A stretch of DNA of 64,000 nt from Paenibacillus peoriae (GCF_022531965.1 NZ_CP092831.1:3109001-3173000), one strand, 5' to 3'; positions 28,505-37,811 are shown, numbered from the stretch's first letter. Made by a program: numbers and translations. Notes: generated by a model not told the origin, from the letters alone.

Positions 28505-29197
28505 CTATTCTGATACGGTAGGTGTTCTGAGTGAATAACCAATACCTCGTTCCGTACGGATCATTTTAAACTTATACCCCTTATCTACTTTAACCCTCAA
28601 ATGTCTGATATAGACATCTACTACGTTCGTATCAACGATATAGTCATGTTTCCAAACATCCTTCAGAATTTGCTGCCTGCTACAAACTTGGTTAAGATGT
28701 ATCGCCAGATGAAGCAAAAGATCGAATTCCTTCGGAGTTAATTCCAGCTTTTGTCCCCCTCTGCTCACCATTCTGCTTGCATTGTCTATATGTAAATCAC
28801 CCGCCTCGATTGCCCTTTTCACATCACGTTCAATACCAAAAATCCGCAATAAATTAGCCACTCTAGCCTGAAAAACTCTAGGATAAAAGGGCAGAACGAT
28901 CACATCATGTGCTCCTTGTTCAAAACAGGAAACAATATGGTCCTCCTTATCTGATGAAGTCATTGCTAATAGCGGGACATGAGGATGGTATTGCTGCAAT
29001 ATGCGAAGCAAGCCTTGCGAAACCGTCTGTTCATCTTCTATATTGAGCAGCAACAAATCCACAGGATTATGGGCTACATAAGAGCTTGCATCCGTCGTAT
29101 TGCTAACATGAACCACCTGATAACCTTCCTGCTCCAATGGACGAACAATTACGGGAGACGCTTCATTTACATCCACAAGCAAAATTAACGGGCTCAC
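28505..29197 (-). CDS. Orphan OmpR-type regulator with a degenerate receiver
   Basis: 230 residues from GTG 29197 (AGGTGGGTG five bases upstream); ATG 29227 has no visible site. The fold is receiver plus winged helix: KLELTPKEFDLLLHLAIH, VDVYIRHLRVKVDKGYKFK and TERGIGYSL are normal DNA-binding elements. In the receiver the phospho-accepting Asp is replaced by Asn (DLLLLNIEDE), the acidic pair reads VDVNE, and the conserved Lys is Leu (LPFYPR). It is therefore unlikely to be controlled by phosphorylation. No kinase gene is adjacent. It lies downstream of the thi operon's terminator and has its own start region. Confidence 0.88.
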   Translation of the reverse strand: MSPLILLVDVNEASPVIVRPLEQEGYQVVHVSNTTDASSYVAHNPVDLLLLNIEDEQTVSQGLLRILQQYHPHVPLLAMTSSDKEDHIVSCFEQGAHDVIVLPFYPRVFQARVANLLRIFGIERDVKRAIEAGDLHIDNASRMVSRGGQKLELTPKEFDLLLHLAIHLNQVCSRQQILKDVWKHDYIVDTNVVDVYIRHLRVKVDKGYKFKMIRTERGIGYSLRTPTVSE

Positions 29198-29290
29198 CTT
29201 TTCACCCACCTGGTTTGGACATAGCATTACATATTGGATACGAACAAGTTTGTGTTATAAGCCATTAAAGCATATTAATATTATTGTAAC

Positions 29291-29334
29291 AAAAAAGCAG
29301 AAAATCATTCTCCAAAGAATGGCTTTCTGCTTTT
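29291..29334 (-). terminator. Terminator of the thi operon
   Basis: AAAAGCAGAAA and TTTCTGCTTTT form the outer stem with an inner ATTCT/AGAAT, followed by a T run on the minus strand, just after the thiF stop. Confidence 0.88.
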
Positions 29335-29339
29335 ATCGT

Positions 29340-30401
29340 TTAACCCAAATAGCGATGATACAGACTTCTTGCTTTTGCCACGTCCTTTGTCCCATGGATC
29401 AGCGCTCTGCCATCTGCAAAAACAACCAAGCGATGCTCGCTTGTACTAAAGGAAACCAAAAACGGATTTCGCTCTACTTTTCCTTCTCCCAAAGAAGCAA
29501 ATCTATCTGCCGTTTCTGCAAGATTCAGATGGATCGGGTTTGCTGGTCTAATTTGAACGGTATCCCTACCGCACAAAACATCTGTTTTCTGCCGATGAGA
29601 GGCCGACAAATAGGGATACGTCGGTTGGCTGCCGCAAGAAGGACAGTTCTCCTTTTTAACGCTATCTACCGCTATCGCTACATACTCATTTTTCCACAAA
29701 TCAAACGAAAGTAACTTTCCTCTCAAATCTTCCGGATATCCGCCAAGAAGTTTGAAGGCTTCCGTAGTTTGGTTAGCCGTGACCATCTGTACAGCCTGCG
29801 GAATAATCCCGGCGGTATCACAGGTTTCCCCACCAAACGGTACAGTTCCCAGCAGACAGTGAAGACAAGGCGTTTGACCCGGTAAAATGGTGTAGGTTAC
29901 ACCATAGCTGCCTACACATCCCCCATAAATCCAAGGTATCCGATGCTTGAGTGCCATGTCGTTCATAAGAAGTCGGGTATCGAAATTATCGGTTGCATCC
30001 ATCAAGAGATCTACCCCTTGGATCAACTCTTCCAGCTCTTCCACCCCAACATCCAGTACATGTGCATGTATAACCGTTTCCGAATTAATATCCTTTAATC
30101 TTCGCTGAGCAGCTACTACTTTGGGATATCTTTGCGCAGCATCACTTTCCTGAAAAAGCTGCTGGCGCTGCAAATTGCTCCATTCCACATAATCCCGGTC
30201 TACGAGGCTCACTGTACCTACACCCCCGCGAACGAGCGTTTCCGCAATACCTGTACCTAACGCTCCGGCACCTATGATTAGTACGTGGGAAGAAGCAAGC
30301 CGACGTTGTCCTGTCGGTCCAAAGGGCGCGAATCTTTCCTGTCTGGAATAACGGTCACTTGAATGTGTTCCTCCTGCACCGGATTTGTCAGTTACCTTCA
30401 T
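29340..30401 (-). CDS. thiF: ThiF-type sulfur-carrier adenylyltransferase
   Basis: 353 residues. It adenylates the C-terminal Gly of ThiS (an E1-like reaction) so that sulfur can be loaded for thiazole formation. The ATP-binding [13 protein letters not shown], Arg-containing SNLQRQQLF and [14 protein letters not shown] are canonical. Zinc Cys pairs are CLHC and CPSC. About 85 residues follow the usual ThiF/MoeB core (from about 265), a C-terminal extension of unknown role that lacks a rhodanese active site. It overlaps thiG's stop by four bases. Confidence 0.93.
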   Translation of the reverse strand: MKVTDKSGAGGTHSSDRYSRQERFAPFGPTGQRRLASSHVLIIGAGALGTGIAETLVRGGVGTVSLVDRDYVEWSNLQRQQLFQESDAAQRYPKVVAAQRRLKDINSETVIHAHVLDVGVEELEELIQGVDLLMDATDNFDTRLLMNDMALKHRIPWIYGGCVGSYGVTYTILPGQTPCLHCLLGTVPFGGETCDTAGIIPQAVQMVTANQTTEAFKLLGGYPEDLRGKLLSFDLWKNEYVAIAVDSVKKENCPSCGSQPTYPYLSASHRQKTDVLCGRDTVQIRPANPIHLNLAETADRFASLGEGKVERNPFLVSFSTSEHRLVVFADGRALIHGTKDVAKARSLYHRYLG

Positions 30402-31165
30402 GCCTGAACCATACCTTCTATCGGACTGCTTGCTGAAGCGTAACGTTTTACAGGAATCATCCCCGCCTCAAAACCATATCTTCCAGCACGAACAGCCAGT
30501 TTCATGGCCTCGGCCATTTTTACCGGGTCCTTCGCTCCTGATACGGCTGTATTCAACAAAACAGCATCTGCCCCTAACTGCATCGCTATTGCCGCGTCAC
30601 CGGGTGAGCGAATACCCGCATCGACAATAACCGGAACCTCCGCCTGTTCAATAATTAGACCTAATGAAAACGGATTAAGCAAACCATGTCCTGTACCAAT
30701 CGGTGAAGCTCCAGGCATAACGGCATGTACTCCAAGCTCTTGTAGCCTCTTTGCTAGAATCACATCGTCCGATATGTAGGGCAGCACGATAAAGCCTTCT
30801 TCTAACAGCTTTTCACTAGCTTTCAACGTTTCAAATGGGTCCGGCAGCAGTGTCTTTCTATCCCCAATGACTTCCACCTTAATCATATCGCACAGGCCGG
30901 AGGCTTTTGCCAATTTGGCAATACGAATCGCCTCCTCTGCTGTTGTAGCCCCTGCTGTGTTGGGAAGAAGTGTATACCGGCTCAAATCCAGCATATCGAG
31001 AAAATGCTGCTTATCCCGTTCCTCCAAGTTCAATCTCCGTACAGCAAACGTCAATATTTCCGTCTCAGCAGCCTCTACGGCTTGGGATTGGATATCCAGA
31101 TCAGAGAATTTTCCTGTTCCCAACAACAACCTCGAGGTAAAAGATGCTTTTCCAATGGTTAACAT
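30398..31165 (-). CDS. thiG: Thiazole synthase
   Basis: 255 residues from ATG 31165 (GGGAGGCGG upstream), the family's usual length. It builds the thiazole phosphate from deoxyxylulose phosphate, dehydroglycine and ThiS thiocarboxylate. The Schiff-base Lys is in [10 protein letters not shown], with [17 protein letters not shown] and [20 protein letters not shown] all typical. It follows thiS by two bases and overlaps thiF. Confidence 0.96.
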   Translation of the reverse strand: MLTIGKASFTSRLLLGTGKFSDLDIQSQAVEAAETEILTFAVRRLNLEERDKQHFLDMLDLSRYTLLPNTAGATTAEEAIRIAKLAKASGLCDMIKVEVIGDRKTLLPDPFETLKASEKLLEEGFIVLPYISDDVILAKRLQELGVHAVMPGASPIGTGHGLLNPFSLGLIIEQAEVPVIVDAGIRSPGDAAIAMQLGADAVLLNTAVSGAKDPVKMAEAMKLAVRAGRYGFEAGMIPVKRYASASSPIEGMVQA

Positions 31166-31167
31166 AA

Positions 31168-31371
31168 TCAACCGCCTCCCACAAAATGTACAATCTCTAG
31201 GCAATCTCCATCTTTCAGTACCGCTTCATCATGATCTTCACGGGTCAATATATGCCGATTCAGCTCCACCACTACGGTTTTCACCTTTACATCAAGCTCA
31301 TGTAGCAATTGATTCACATGAGTGATTCGATTAGAAAAGGTCAGGCTCTGGCCGTTAATCGTCAGCTTCAT
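31168..31371 (-). CDS. thiS: Sulfur carrier protein ThiS
   Basis: 67 residues with a ubiquitin-like pattern ([34 protein letters not shown]) and the essential C-terminal Gly-Gly. ThiF adenylates it and it donates sulfur to ThiG. It overlaps thiO by four bases and abuts thiG, so the order thiO-thiS-thiG-thiF is that of Bacillus. Confidence 0.96.
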   Translation of the reverse strand: MKLTINGQSLTFSNRITHVNQLLHELDVKVKTVVVELNRHILTREDHDEAVLKDGDCLEIVHFVGGG

Positions 31372-32516
31372 AAGCTTTTCTCCTTGAGGAGCTCAGAAGA
31401 AAAACTACTTATCCCAAGTTCTGCTGCACAAGCCCCATTAAGCATAGCTGCCATCGCACGCCCGGTAGCATCACTCAGCAGGACACCGTTACGATAATGC
31501 CCGACTGCAGCATATACGCCCTCGACCCCAGGAACAATGCCTATAAAAGGATGACCTGATACAGCCTGCGGACGTAAGCCCGCCCAAGCGCGTATAAAAG
31601 AAGCTTCACGGACGCGCGGCAGCCAGGCAGAGGCACGTGCCAGCAACCCCTCCAAGCCTCCTACGGTCACCTCTTCGTCATATTGATGTGGAAGGCTCGT
31701 TGCCCCAATCCAAAGCTCGTTATTCTGTTTAGGCACGAGGTAAATATCATCAGCATAAATGGTATATTCTAACGGGTGATCCTTCAAGGAGACCGCTACC
31801 GCTTCGCCCTTGACCGGATAAAGTGGATATTCAAACCCAACCTGCGCTAGCAATTTCATGCTATCCAAGCCTCCGGCAATAATGACCTGATCGCAGGAAA
31901 AAAAACCACTATCTGTACGGACACCGCAAATTCGACCATCCTGTATGACCAGTTGCTCTGCCTGTGTACCAGACCATACCGTTGCTCCCAGCACCGCAGC
32001 AGCACCTGCATAAGCACGGCAAAGCTGGACAGGAGCCACTTGTGTCTCCTTTGAACGATATATTGCCCCGATCGCTTGTTCATCCAAACCTGGAATTCGT
32101 CGGGCCAATTCTTTCGCATCCCACCAGATAGGACAATCACCTTCTCGCGTTTTAGCAGCTTTCCAGCGTTTTTGGCCTTCAGTCTCCGTACGGAAAGGGG
32201 TCACAAACCCTTCAGTACGGAATTCCACCGAAATACCTGACAAACGCTCTAGATCACAGACAAGCTCAGGGAATGCATCTCGACTTATGCGAGCAAATCG
32301 TGATAGCTCAGAGTCGGTGAACTCTTCACTTTCCGCTGCCAGCATTCCAACCGCTGCTCCTGAGGCTCCCTCACCCGGGATCAATCGTTCCAGCATAATC
32401 GTACTTCTTCCCTCCTTGGCCACATGATAAGCAATGGAACTGCCGATGACACCTCCACCTATGACCAAGCATTCAGCGTGTCCAATCACTCTTTCCTCTG
32501 TGTGTATCTTTAGCAT
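31368..32516 (-). CDS. thiO: Glycine oxidase
   Basis: 382 residues. It oxidises glycine to dehydroglycine (iminoacetate) for the thiazole ring. The FAD-binding motif is LVIGGGVIGSSIAYHVAKEG near residue 18, with a DAO-type C-terminal end (GLRPQAVSGHPFIG, GHYRNGVLLSDATG). The first 15 residues precede the Rossmann motif and are longer than usual by a few. ATG 32516 has GAGGAG about 12 bases upstream. Confidence 0.95.
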   Translation of the reverse strand: MLKIHTEERVIGHAECLVIGGGVIGSSIAYHVAKEGRSTIMLERLIPGEGASGAAVGMLAAESEEFTDSELSRFARISRDAFPELVCDLERLSGISVEFRTEGFVTPFRTETEGQKRWKAAKTREGDCPIWWDAKELARRIPGLDEQAIGAIYRSKETQVAPVQLCRAYAGAAAVLGATVWSGTQAEQLVIQDGRICGVRTDSGFFSCDQVIIAGGLDSMKLLAQVGFEYPLYPVKGEAVAVSLKDHPLEYTIYADDIYLVPKQNNELWIGATSLPHQYDEEVTVGGLEGLLARASAWLPRVREASFIRAWAGLRPQAVSGHPFIGIVPGVEGVYAAVGHYRNGVLLSDATGRAMAAMLNGACAAELGISSFSSELLKEKSL

Positions 32517-32580
32517 TTGTTCCGTATCTCCTCTCCATAAACCCTTCTGCTTTCAGCTTGCCTCTACTCTCGTTTTCTCG

Positions 32581-33195
32581 CTACAGGCTGTGAACTACAA
32601 GGTCTGCCATTCGCCTATACTCCATTGCAGCTGCAACGGGCGACTCAGCCTCCCATATACCAGACATCACCGCAATTCCGCTTGCTCCGGCCCTATAAAG
32701 CTCCGGGATATGATGCGGTTGTATGCCGCCTAGCGCAATCACCGGAATGTTTGACAGTCTGCAAATATGTTCAAGCTGAGCTAAACCCCGCGGTACAATA
32801 CCGGGCTTACAATGGGTCTCATATACGTGACCATAAAGTACATAGTCCGCTCCTGCCCGCTCAGCAATTTGCATCTCCTCCAAGGAATGTACAGACACTC
32901 CACAGCGTGTACCCTTTGGAAGTAGGCTTTTCACATCCACAACAGGTAATCCATTAGCTGGTAATTGAACGGCTCCGACCAAAGTAAGTAAAGCTACATC
33001 CACACGATCATTTACTACAATTTGTTGCAAAGGAACTTCCTGCTCCACCAGGCTGCGAGTCAAAGAAAGCAATGCAGAGGCACCATTCTGTTTTAAACGT
33101 GCGTGTACATAATGAACATACGGACAAATCACAGCAGCCACTTGGGCGGCTTGTGCAAAAGTGCCCTTTTCCATCGAAATTGCGTGTAATTCGAT
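32581..33195 (-). CDS. tenI: Thiazole tautomerase (TenI), apparently starting at ATC
   Basis: 204 residues if read from ATC at 33193-33195. TenI isomerises the thiazole product of ThiG. The usual family N terminus, x-ELHAIS, is encoded directly upstream of the first ATG (33174), beginning at the ATC codon; GAGGTGA lies seven bases before that ATC, while the ATG has no ribosome site and would cut off the first beta strand. An in-frame TGA just upstream excludes a longer start. The body (VQLPANG, GVSVHSLEE, GADYVLYGHVYET, GIAVMSGIW) matches TenI rather than ThiE. First gene of the thi operon, behind the TPP riboswitch. Confidence 0.85.
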   Translation of the reverse strand: MELHAISMEKGTFAQAAQVAAVICPYVHYVHARLKQNGASALLSLTRSLVEQEVPLQQIVVNDRVDVALLTLVGAVQLPANGLPVVDVKSLLPKGTRCGVSVHSLEEMQIAERAGADYVLYGHVYETHCKPGIVPRGLAQLEHICRLSNIPVIALGGIQPHHIPELYRAGASGIAVMSGIWEAESPVAAAMEYRRMADLVVHSL

Positions 33196-33321
33196 TTTGT
33201 CTTCACCTCACATTGGACTAAAGGATCTAAGCTTAGCCAGCCACGTCTACCAGCAGGAATGAAAGGGGATTATATGTGAATCGTCTACGGAAGCTCGAAC
33301 TACTTAAAATGAACGAAACGC

Positions 33322-33352
33322 AAAAAAACCACTTCCCCAAGGAAGTGGTTTA
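33322..33352 (-). terminator. Terminator controlled by the TPP riboswitch
   Basis: AAACCACTTCC and GGAAGTGGTTT pair over a CTTGGGG-type loop and end in seven T's on the minus strand, about 95 bases downstream of the aptamer and upstream of tenI. Confidence 0.88.
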
Positions 33353-33445
33353 ACGAACGTCCAATAATCGAACGGACCATGATATCCGTATACGTGTATC
33401 GTCCCACGCACAAACAAAAATAAAGATGGTGTTGCCTTGTTTGTA

Positions 33446-33545
33446 CGGCGCTCACTTCCCTACGCTGGCATAACCCAGATCAGGTGCAAAGGGTCCGAAA
33501 TCCATTTATTCCGTCTCAGCCGCATGGGCGGCTCCCCTAGTGTGA
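33446..33545 (-). promoter_or_regulatory. TPP (thi-box) riboswitch
   Basis: The minus strand holds the full thi-box consensus: CTAGGGGAGCC, GGCTGAGACGG, GGACCCTTTGCACCTGATCT, and GGGTTATGCCAGCGTAGGGA. Thiamine pyrophosphate binding should favour the downstream terminator and shut off the tenI-thiO-thiS-thiG-thiF operon. Confidence 0.96.
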
Positions 33546-33642
33546 CTATTTTATTGTATAAGCTAAAGATAGCTTAGCATATTTTTCTAATTCTGCAAAC
33601 CCCACTTCGTGTGAAATTTGCTGGAACTGGATTTAGCTGATT

Positions 33643-35196
33643 TTAGTTAACTTTACTTGACCACTCTTCCACATTCCACGTTTTGGTTACCCAATCCTCG
33701 TAAAAGTCCGGTTCGTGAGATACAAGCAATACGGTCCCTTTGTATTCCTTCAAAGCACGTTTCAGCTCATCCTTTGCTTTAACATCCAAGTGGTTGGTAG
33801 GCTCATCGAACAGTACCCAGTTGCTTTCACGCATTAACAGTTTGCAAAGACGGACTTTAGCCTGTTCTCCACCACTGAGCGCAGATAGCGGACGCGTGAT
33901 ATGCTCATTTTTCAAACCGCAACGCGCCAAATGCGCTCGTACTTCATGCTGGTTCAAATGCGGAAATTCATTCCACACATCGTCAATCGGTGTAATTTTC
34001 TCGGCCTTTACTTCCTGCTCAAAATAAGCGGGCTGCAAAAAATCACCTTGATAGGTTTTTCCACTGATTGGCGGAATTTTTCCCAATATGGTTTTGAGCA
34101 ATGTCGATTTACCGACACCATTGTAGCCGACAATTGCAATCTTTTCGCCACGTTCAATCGTCATGGACATTTTAGGCAAAAGGGCATGTGTATAACCAAT
34201 CTCAAAATCAATACCCTCAAATACCGTCTTTCCGCTTGCACGTGCCTCTTTGAATTGAAAGGTTGGTTTTGCGGCTTCTTCAGGCTTATCAATACGTTCG
34301 ATCCGATCAAGCTGCTTTTCACGGCTCTTTGCTCGGCCTGATGTAGAGGCACGCGCTTTATTACGCTGAATAAAATCTTCCTGTTTCTTAATAAAATCCT
34401 GTTGCTTCTCATAAGCATCAATATGCTGGGCTTTGTTTAGATCCGCCATTTCGAGAAACTTTTCATAATTAGCTGAATAACGGGTCATCTTGGCAAATTC
34501 AAGATGGTAAATAACATTAACGACCTGGTTCATAAATTCAGTATCATGTGAAATAAGAATAAAAGCATAAGGATAATCCTTCAAATAGCGCGTAAGCCAT
34601 TCAATATGCTCTACATCCAAATAGTTGGTAGGTTCATCCAGCAACAGGACGTTCGGCTTTTCCAACAGCAACTTAGCAAGAAGAACCTTTGTCCGTTGCC
34701 CGCCGCTAAGTGCGGATACATCCCGATCCAGTCCTATGGCCGACAGACCTAGTCCATTCGCCATCTCTTCAACCTTTACATCAATGAGGTAAAAATCCCC
34801 CATATCCAGTTGCTCCTGAATTTCACCCATCTGTTCCAGCAACACTTCCAACTCATCAGGAGAAGCATCCCCCATTTTGTCAGTAATCTGCATCATTTCC
34901 TTTTCCAATTCCAACAAAGGAAGAAAAGCATCCTTCAATACATCACGTACCGTTTTGCCCGGTGTCAGCTTGGTATGCTGATCCAGATAGCCGTAACGCA
35001 CACGTGGAGTCCATTCCACTTTACCCTCATCCTTAAGCAATTTTCCAGTGAGAATGTTCATGAGTGTCGATTTACCAACACCGTTAGCTCCTACCAAACC
35101 TACACGTTCCCCCGCAAGCAATCGAAAGGAAACATTTTTAAATAATGCGCGGTCCCCAAAGTTGTGGGATACATTTTCTACAGTCAATAAACTCAT
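33643..35196 (-). CDS. ABC-F family ATPase (YfmM/EttA-like)
   Basis: 517 residues from ATG 35196; AAGGAG is 13 bases upstream, and the longer ATG (35223) has none. There are two ABC domains (Walker A GANGVGKST and GYNGVGKST; signatures LSGGQRTKV and LSGGEQAKV; Walker B LLLDEPTNYLD and VLFDEPTNHLD) joined by a basic linker (about 235-310), and no membrane segment. ABC-F proteins act on the ribosome as translation factors or antibiotic-resistance factors. The sequence resembles housekeeping YfmM-type members more than Vga/Lsa resistance proteins, but this is not decided here. Confidence 0.92.
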   Translation of the reverse strand: MSLLTVENVSHNFGDRALFKNVSFRLLAGERVGLVGANGVGKSTLMNILTGKLLKDEGKVEWTPRVRYGYLDQHTKLTPGKTVRDVLKDAFLPLLELEKEMMQITDKMGDASPDELEVLLEQMGEIQEQLDMGDFYLIDVKVEEMANGLGLSAIGLDRDVSALSGGQRTKVLLAKLLLEKPNVLLLDEPTNYLDVEHIEWLTRYLKDYPYAFILISHDTEFMNQVVNVIYHLEFAKMTRYSANYEKFLEMADLNKAQHIDAYEKQQDFIKKQEDFIQRNKARASTSGRAKSREKQLDRIERIDKPEEAAKPTFQFKEARASGKTVFEGIDFEIGYTHALLPKMSMTIERGEKIAIVGYNGVGKSTLLKTILGKIPPISGKTYQGDFLQPAYFEQEVKAEKITPIDDVWNEFPHLNQHEVRAHLARCGLKNEHITRPLSALSGGEQAKVRLCKLLMRESNWVLFDEPTNHLDVKAKDELKRALKEYKGTVLLVSHEPDFYEDWVTKTWNVEEWSSKVN

Positions 35197-35351
35197 AAGC
35201 TGTTTTTGGCTCCTTATTGTCATCGGCGTTGCCGACTGTTCTTATTTCATATGCATTTCGTTTCTTTCAAAGCTTTATTGTAGCACATTCTGCAACCATA
35301 TCGGAATATTGAAAACAGTGAATTTTAAGGTTTTTTGGTATGGATCTGCCT

Positions 35352-35380
35352 AAAAAAAGAAAAACCACCCATGAGGGTGA
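35352..35380 (-). terminator. Terminator of the Tad-like operon
   Basis: TCACCC and GGGTGG pair over a TCAT loop and are followed by TTTTTCTTTTTTT on the minus strand, directly after the last gene's stop. Confidence 0.8.
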
Positions 35381-36370
35381 TTATTTTAAGCCATTATAAC
35401 ATTTGTACTCAAAGTAACCCGCAGCTGCTGCAGATTTTTCATCCGTGAAACGTTCACTCGCTTTAAAGGGAGCTGGACATGAATCTCTATAAAAATACTT
35501 TATTCCAGTATCTGGTTCTATGCCACCGATAATGTCTTGCTTTCTAACGACTCTCCCACCACCAAATCCATAGTTATTGTAATACCTGTCTCCGACCGGA
35601 ATGCCTTGGATAAACGCGATCAGCCCCACATCATCTACCGTGTTGTACCACTCCTCTTGCGGAATGATCGGTAGCGTGAACGAATAAGTTATGCCGTTAC
35701 GCGCTGCTTTTTCGTTATGGACATTAATAATTCGCGCCAAGTCCTCTTGAACGCTGCGAACAATGGTGGAACGACGTATTTGCTCAAAAGTTTCTGAATT
35801 TTTCAGCAAAGATATAGCGGTCTGATCCTGAAGTTCCTTTTGAAAGCCCTCTACCCACCTGTGATTTCGAGCATCGTATGCGTGCACATAATTATCCAAG
35901 GTGAACCCCACACTGTTGCCTACTGAATCAACATAGGCATATGGCTTTTTTTCGCTCCATTTGTGGCCAATAGCAGCTTGTCCATGCTCGTCTGTATAGG
36001 CTTCTGAGGTGAACGCATAATAACCGTCATAATCCAGAATTACAATAGCCGGTATGTAATCCAATAATGCACGTTGTGCTACTATATCCCCATCAATGCC
36101 TACATTAAGAAAAAGGGTGTGCAGGAACGTGTTCAGCGCTGCTTCTTTATCTACCCGAAAAAACTTATCCGATCCGTATCCGGCCTCGCGTTCCTGACGT
36201 TCATTCTGTGAGAGCACAACCCCTGCATCCTGAACTGCGGTACGGAGAGCCGACGTATATTTCATTTCTAGCTGCTGCACTTCACGCTGATTCTGCACCC
36301 GTAAGTCACTAACTACACCAAAGGGCAAAAACAAAAGTATAAATATGACCGCAAAATCAGTAATCCTCAT
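35381..36370 (-). CDS. Single-pass envelope protein of the Tad-like operon
   Basis: 329 residues. One N-terminal hydrophobic segment (residues about 4-21) is followed by a long soluble part, probably outside the cell. No known domain was recognised. It contains DYIPAIVILDYDGYYAF, an aromatic-rich stretch, and two Cys near the end (DSCPAPF and YKCYNGLK) that could pair. It overlaps the preceding gene by 14 bases, so it belongs to the operon. The N-terminal pattern, short tail then a single TM helix and a helical stalk (about residues 30-60), fits a TadE/TadF-like minor pilin or pseudopilin, which is inference. Confidence 0.65.
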   Translation of the reverse strand: MRITDFAVIFILLFLPFGVVSDLRVQNQREVQQLEMKYTSALRTAVQDAGVVLSQNERQEREAGYGSDKFFRVDKEAALNTFLHTLFLNVGIDGDIVAQRALLDYIPAIVILDYDGYYAFTSEAYTDEHGQAAIGHKWSEKKPYAYVDSVGNSVGFTLDNYVHAYDARNHRWVEGFQKELQDQTAISLLKNSETFEQIRRSTIVRSVQEDLARIINVHNEKAARNGITYSFTLPIIPQEEWYNTVDDVGLIAFIQGIPVGDRYYNNYGFGGGRVVRKQDIIGGIEPDTGIKYFYRDSCPAPFKASERFTDEKSAAAAGYFEYKCYNGLK

Positions 36371-36737
36371 TCAGAATCATGCCCCCGTAAGAAGCTGTAA
36401 CTGCTGGCTTGCCGCTATCTGCCCCACCAAGAAGCCATGATTTGTACAAGTCCGCAGGAGTCCGATTCGTATTATGTACCCGGACCGTAAAATAATCCCC
36501 GGCCATCAAGGTATATCGACGCGTCTGATCTGATTTTGGCTGCTGATTGTCAGGAAACAGTACAGGAAAAATTTGCGAATTATAGTACCCATCATATACA
36601 GCTTCATAATTGCCCAGAAAACTGTCTGGCTTCGCGGCATCTGCATAGTCCGGTACATACTTTTTGTGCATATGTTCCAAGTCAACTTCGTACGTATTGC
36701 CTGTCAATTCCAGATCACGCATAAAATCGTTATACAT
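36357..36737 (-). pseudogene. C-terminal part of a frameshifted envelope protein in the Tad-like operon
   Basis: From ATG 36737 this gives 126 residues (MYNDFMRDLELTGNTYEV...). In the same frame the codons just before the ATG read WITPTMYNDF, which makes a natural continuation of the upstream piece if the single A at about 36753 is skipped: FVD then WITPTMYNDF. ITPxxYxxF...L-x-x-T-G-N-x-Y is a recurring segment in Tad-cluster secreted proteins as I remember them. It could instead be translated separately: the ATG overlaps the upstream stop as ATGTATAA. It overlaps the next gene by 14 bases. Confidence 0.55.
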
Positions 36738-36894
36738 CGTCGGTGTAATCCATATCAACAAAACGTACAGTTGAATGATATGTATTTAACCCGGATATAT
36801 CATCCTGCTGTTCAGCAGCTTGAGCTGCGGGTACGATGTACAAAAGCAATACAGCGAGCAGCGCCCCCAACAGCTTCGATATTGTTTGAACCAC
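36730..36894 (-). pseudogene. N-terminal part (signal peptide) of the same frameshifted protein
   Basis: 54 residues from GTG 36894, which directly follows the previous gene's TGA and has GGGGGAAG upstream. It consists of a signal peptide (core LLGALLAVLLLYIVPA, likely cleavage after AQAA) and 20 or so mature residues before a stop in frame at 36730-36732. Too short to function alone; with a one-base shift it continues into the entry above to make a secreted protein of about 179 residues. Confidence 0.55.
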
Positions 36895-36895
36895 T

Positions 36896-37291
36896 TCAGT
36901 CTTCCCCCAATTTCTCAAAACGTACAGATGTTATGTCCCCATTCCCATTACGCTGGGGGTACATGGAATATAATGAGGAAGCATCCAGGGTCGATACATC
37001 AGGCTCAAACGGTTCAGAAAATACATCATACTCTGTCCCGTCGACTTGAATCGAAATCCCCTCCTGTAAGTTCATGCGAATTGCCTGTATGACCTGAGTT
37101 CCTTTAATCCGCTCCGGCAACCCCACCCCAGCAGTACGGGCTATTCGCCCTTCAGAATGCTCCTCTTGCTGTGATCTTAATTCCAGTGCACCATCCAGCT
37201 GGCTGGACAAGTCTGCTGCCGTTACACATGCGGTTATGAACAGAATAACTGACACACCAAGCCGCAGCATGCTTGAAGCGTGATCAGACAT
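36896..37291 (-). CDS. Small single-pass protein of the Tad-like operon (pilin-like)
   Basis: 131 residues from ATG 37291 (GGGGGATGAG upstream). Residues about 8-27 form one hydrophobic helix (MLRLGVSVILFITACVTAAD), followed by a soluble, acidic extracytoplasmic domain. The layout of a short N terminus, one helix and a small C domain is that of minor pilins/TadE-like proteins. No conserved family was recognised. It lies between the probable major pilin-like gene and the frameshifted gene. Confidence 0.6.
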   Translation of the reverse strand: MSDHASSMLRLGVSVILFITACVTAADLSSQLDGALELRSQQEEHSEGRIARTAGVGLPERIKGTQVIQAIRMNLQEGISIQVDGTEYDVFSEPFEPDVSTLDASSLYSMYPQRNGNGDITSVRFEKLGED

Positions 37292-37331
37292 ACTCTCATC
37301 CCCCTTTTGATTATTATCTTTGCTGTAGTGC

Positions 37332-37811
37332 TTAGGACTGGATAAACAACAACCCACGGACAACGTTCGATTTGTCCTTGACGATTTCAGCTTTAAATTT
37401 ACCACTCGGATTTACGTATTCATTCTCTTTCTCATTAAGTGTATTCGTGATTTTACCTGTCTTATCACTGCCACCATTCACGGCGCCATACTGTTCACTG
37501 TCTGGGCTAATGTTCAGAGCATTACCGTACCACTGGCCTGCCATATTTTTGCCGGTTTTAATCTGAATGCCGAATTGGTCCTTCCCCTGAAACTTCCGCA
37601 GCGCATTGGTCACCTGGGAACCGCTAATCGTTGTGCCGTCATATACCGTAAAAGAGGCTTGAGACAATTCGGTCTGAATATCAGCAAAATTGTTTTGTGC
37701 CGTTTTAGTCGCCTCCTGGGCTGAAATAAATAGTATAACTACAATCGTAATTAGAGCGATGGTCAAAAATATCCCAGCGGCTACCTTTAAAGCTGTCGAT
37801 GCGTTATTCAT
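37332..37811 (-). CDS. Pilin-like single-pass protein
   Basis: 159 residues. A short N terminus (MNNASTALKVA) precedes a hydrophobic helix (GIFLTIALITIVVILFI) and a helical stalk (QEATKTAQNNFADIQTEL), then a beta-rich domain. This is the pattern of type IV-type pseudopilins, though no prepilin-peptidase site of the classical G-F-x4-E form is present. A TVYDGTTISGSQVTNAL segment follows. It is the first small gene after the membrane platform gene and could be the major surface subunit. Confidence 0.6.
   Translation of the reverse strand: MNNASTALKVAAGIFLTIALITIVVILFISAQEATKTAQNNFADIQTELSQASFTVYDGTTISGSQVTNALRKFQGKDQFGIQIKTGKNMAGQWYGNALNISPDSEQYGAVNGGSDKTGKITNTLNEKENEYVNPSGKFKAEIVKDKSNVVRGLLFIQS

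Noticed and set aside
30398..31204. Longer N terminus for thiG (start at 31204)
   Set aside because: The extra 13 residues lie over the end of thiS; ATG 31165 has a strong site and gives the standard 255 residues.
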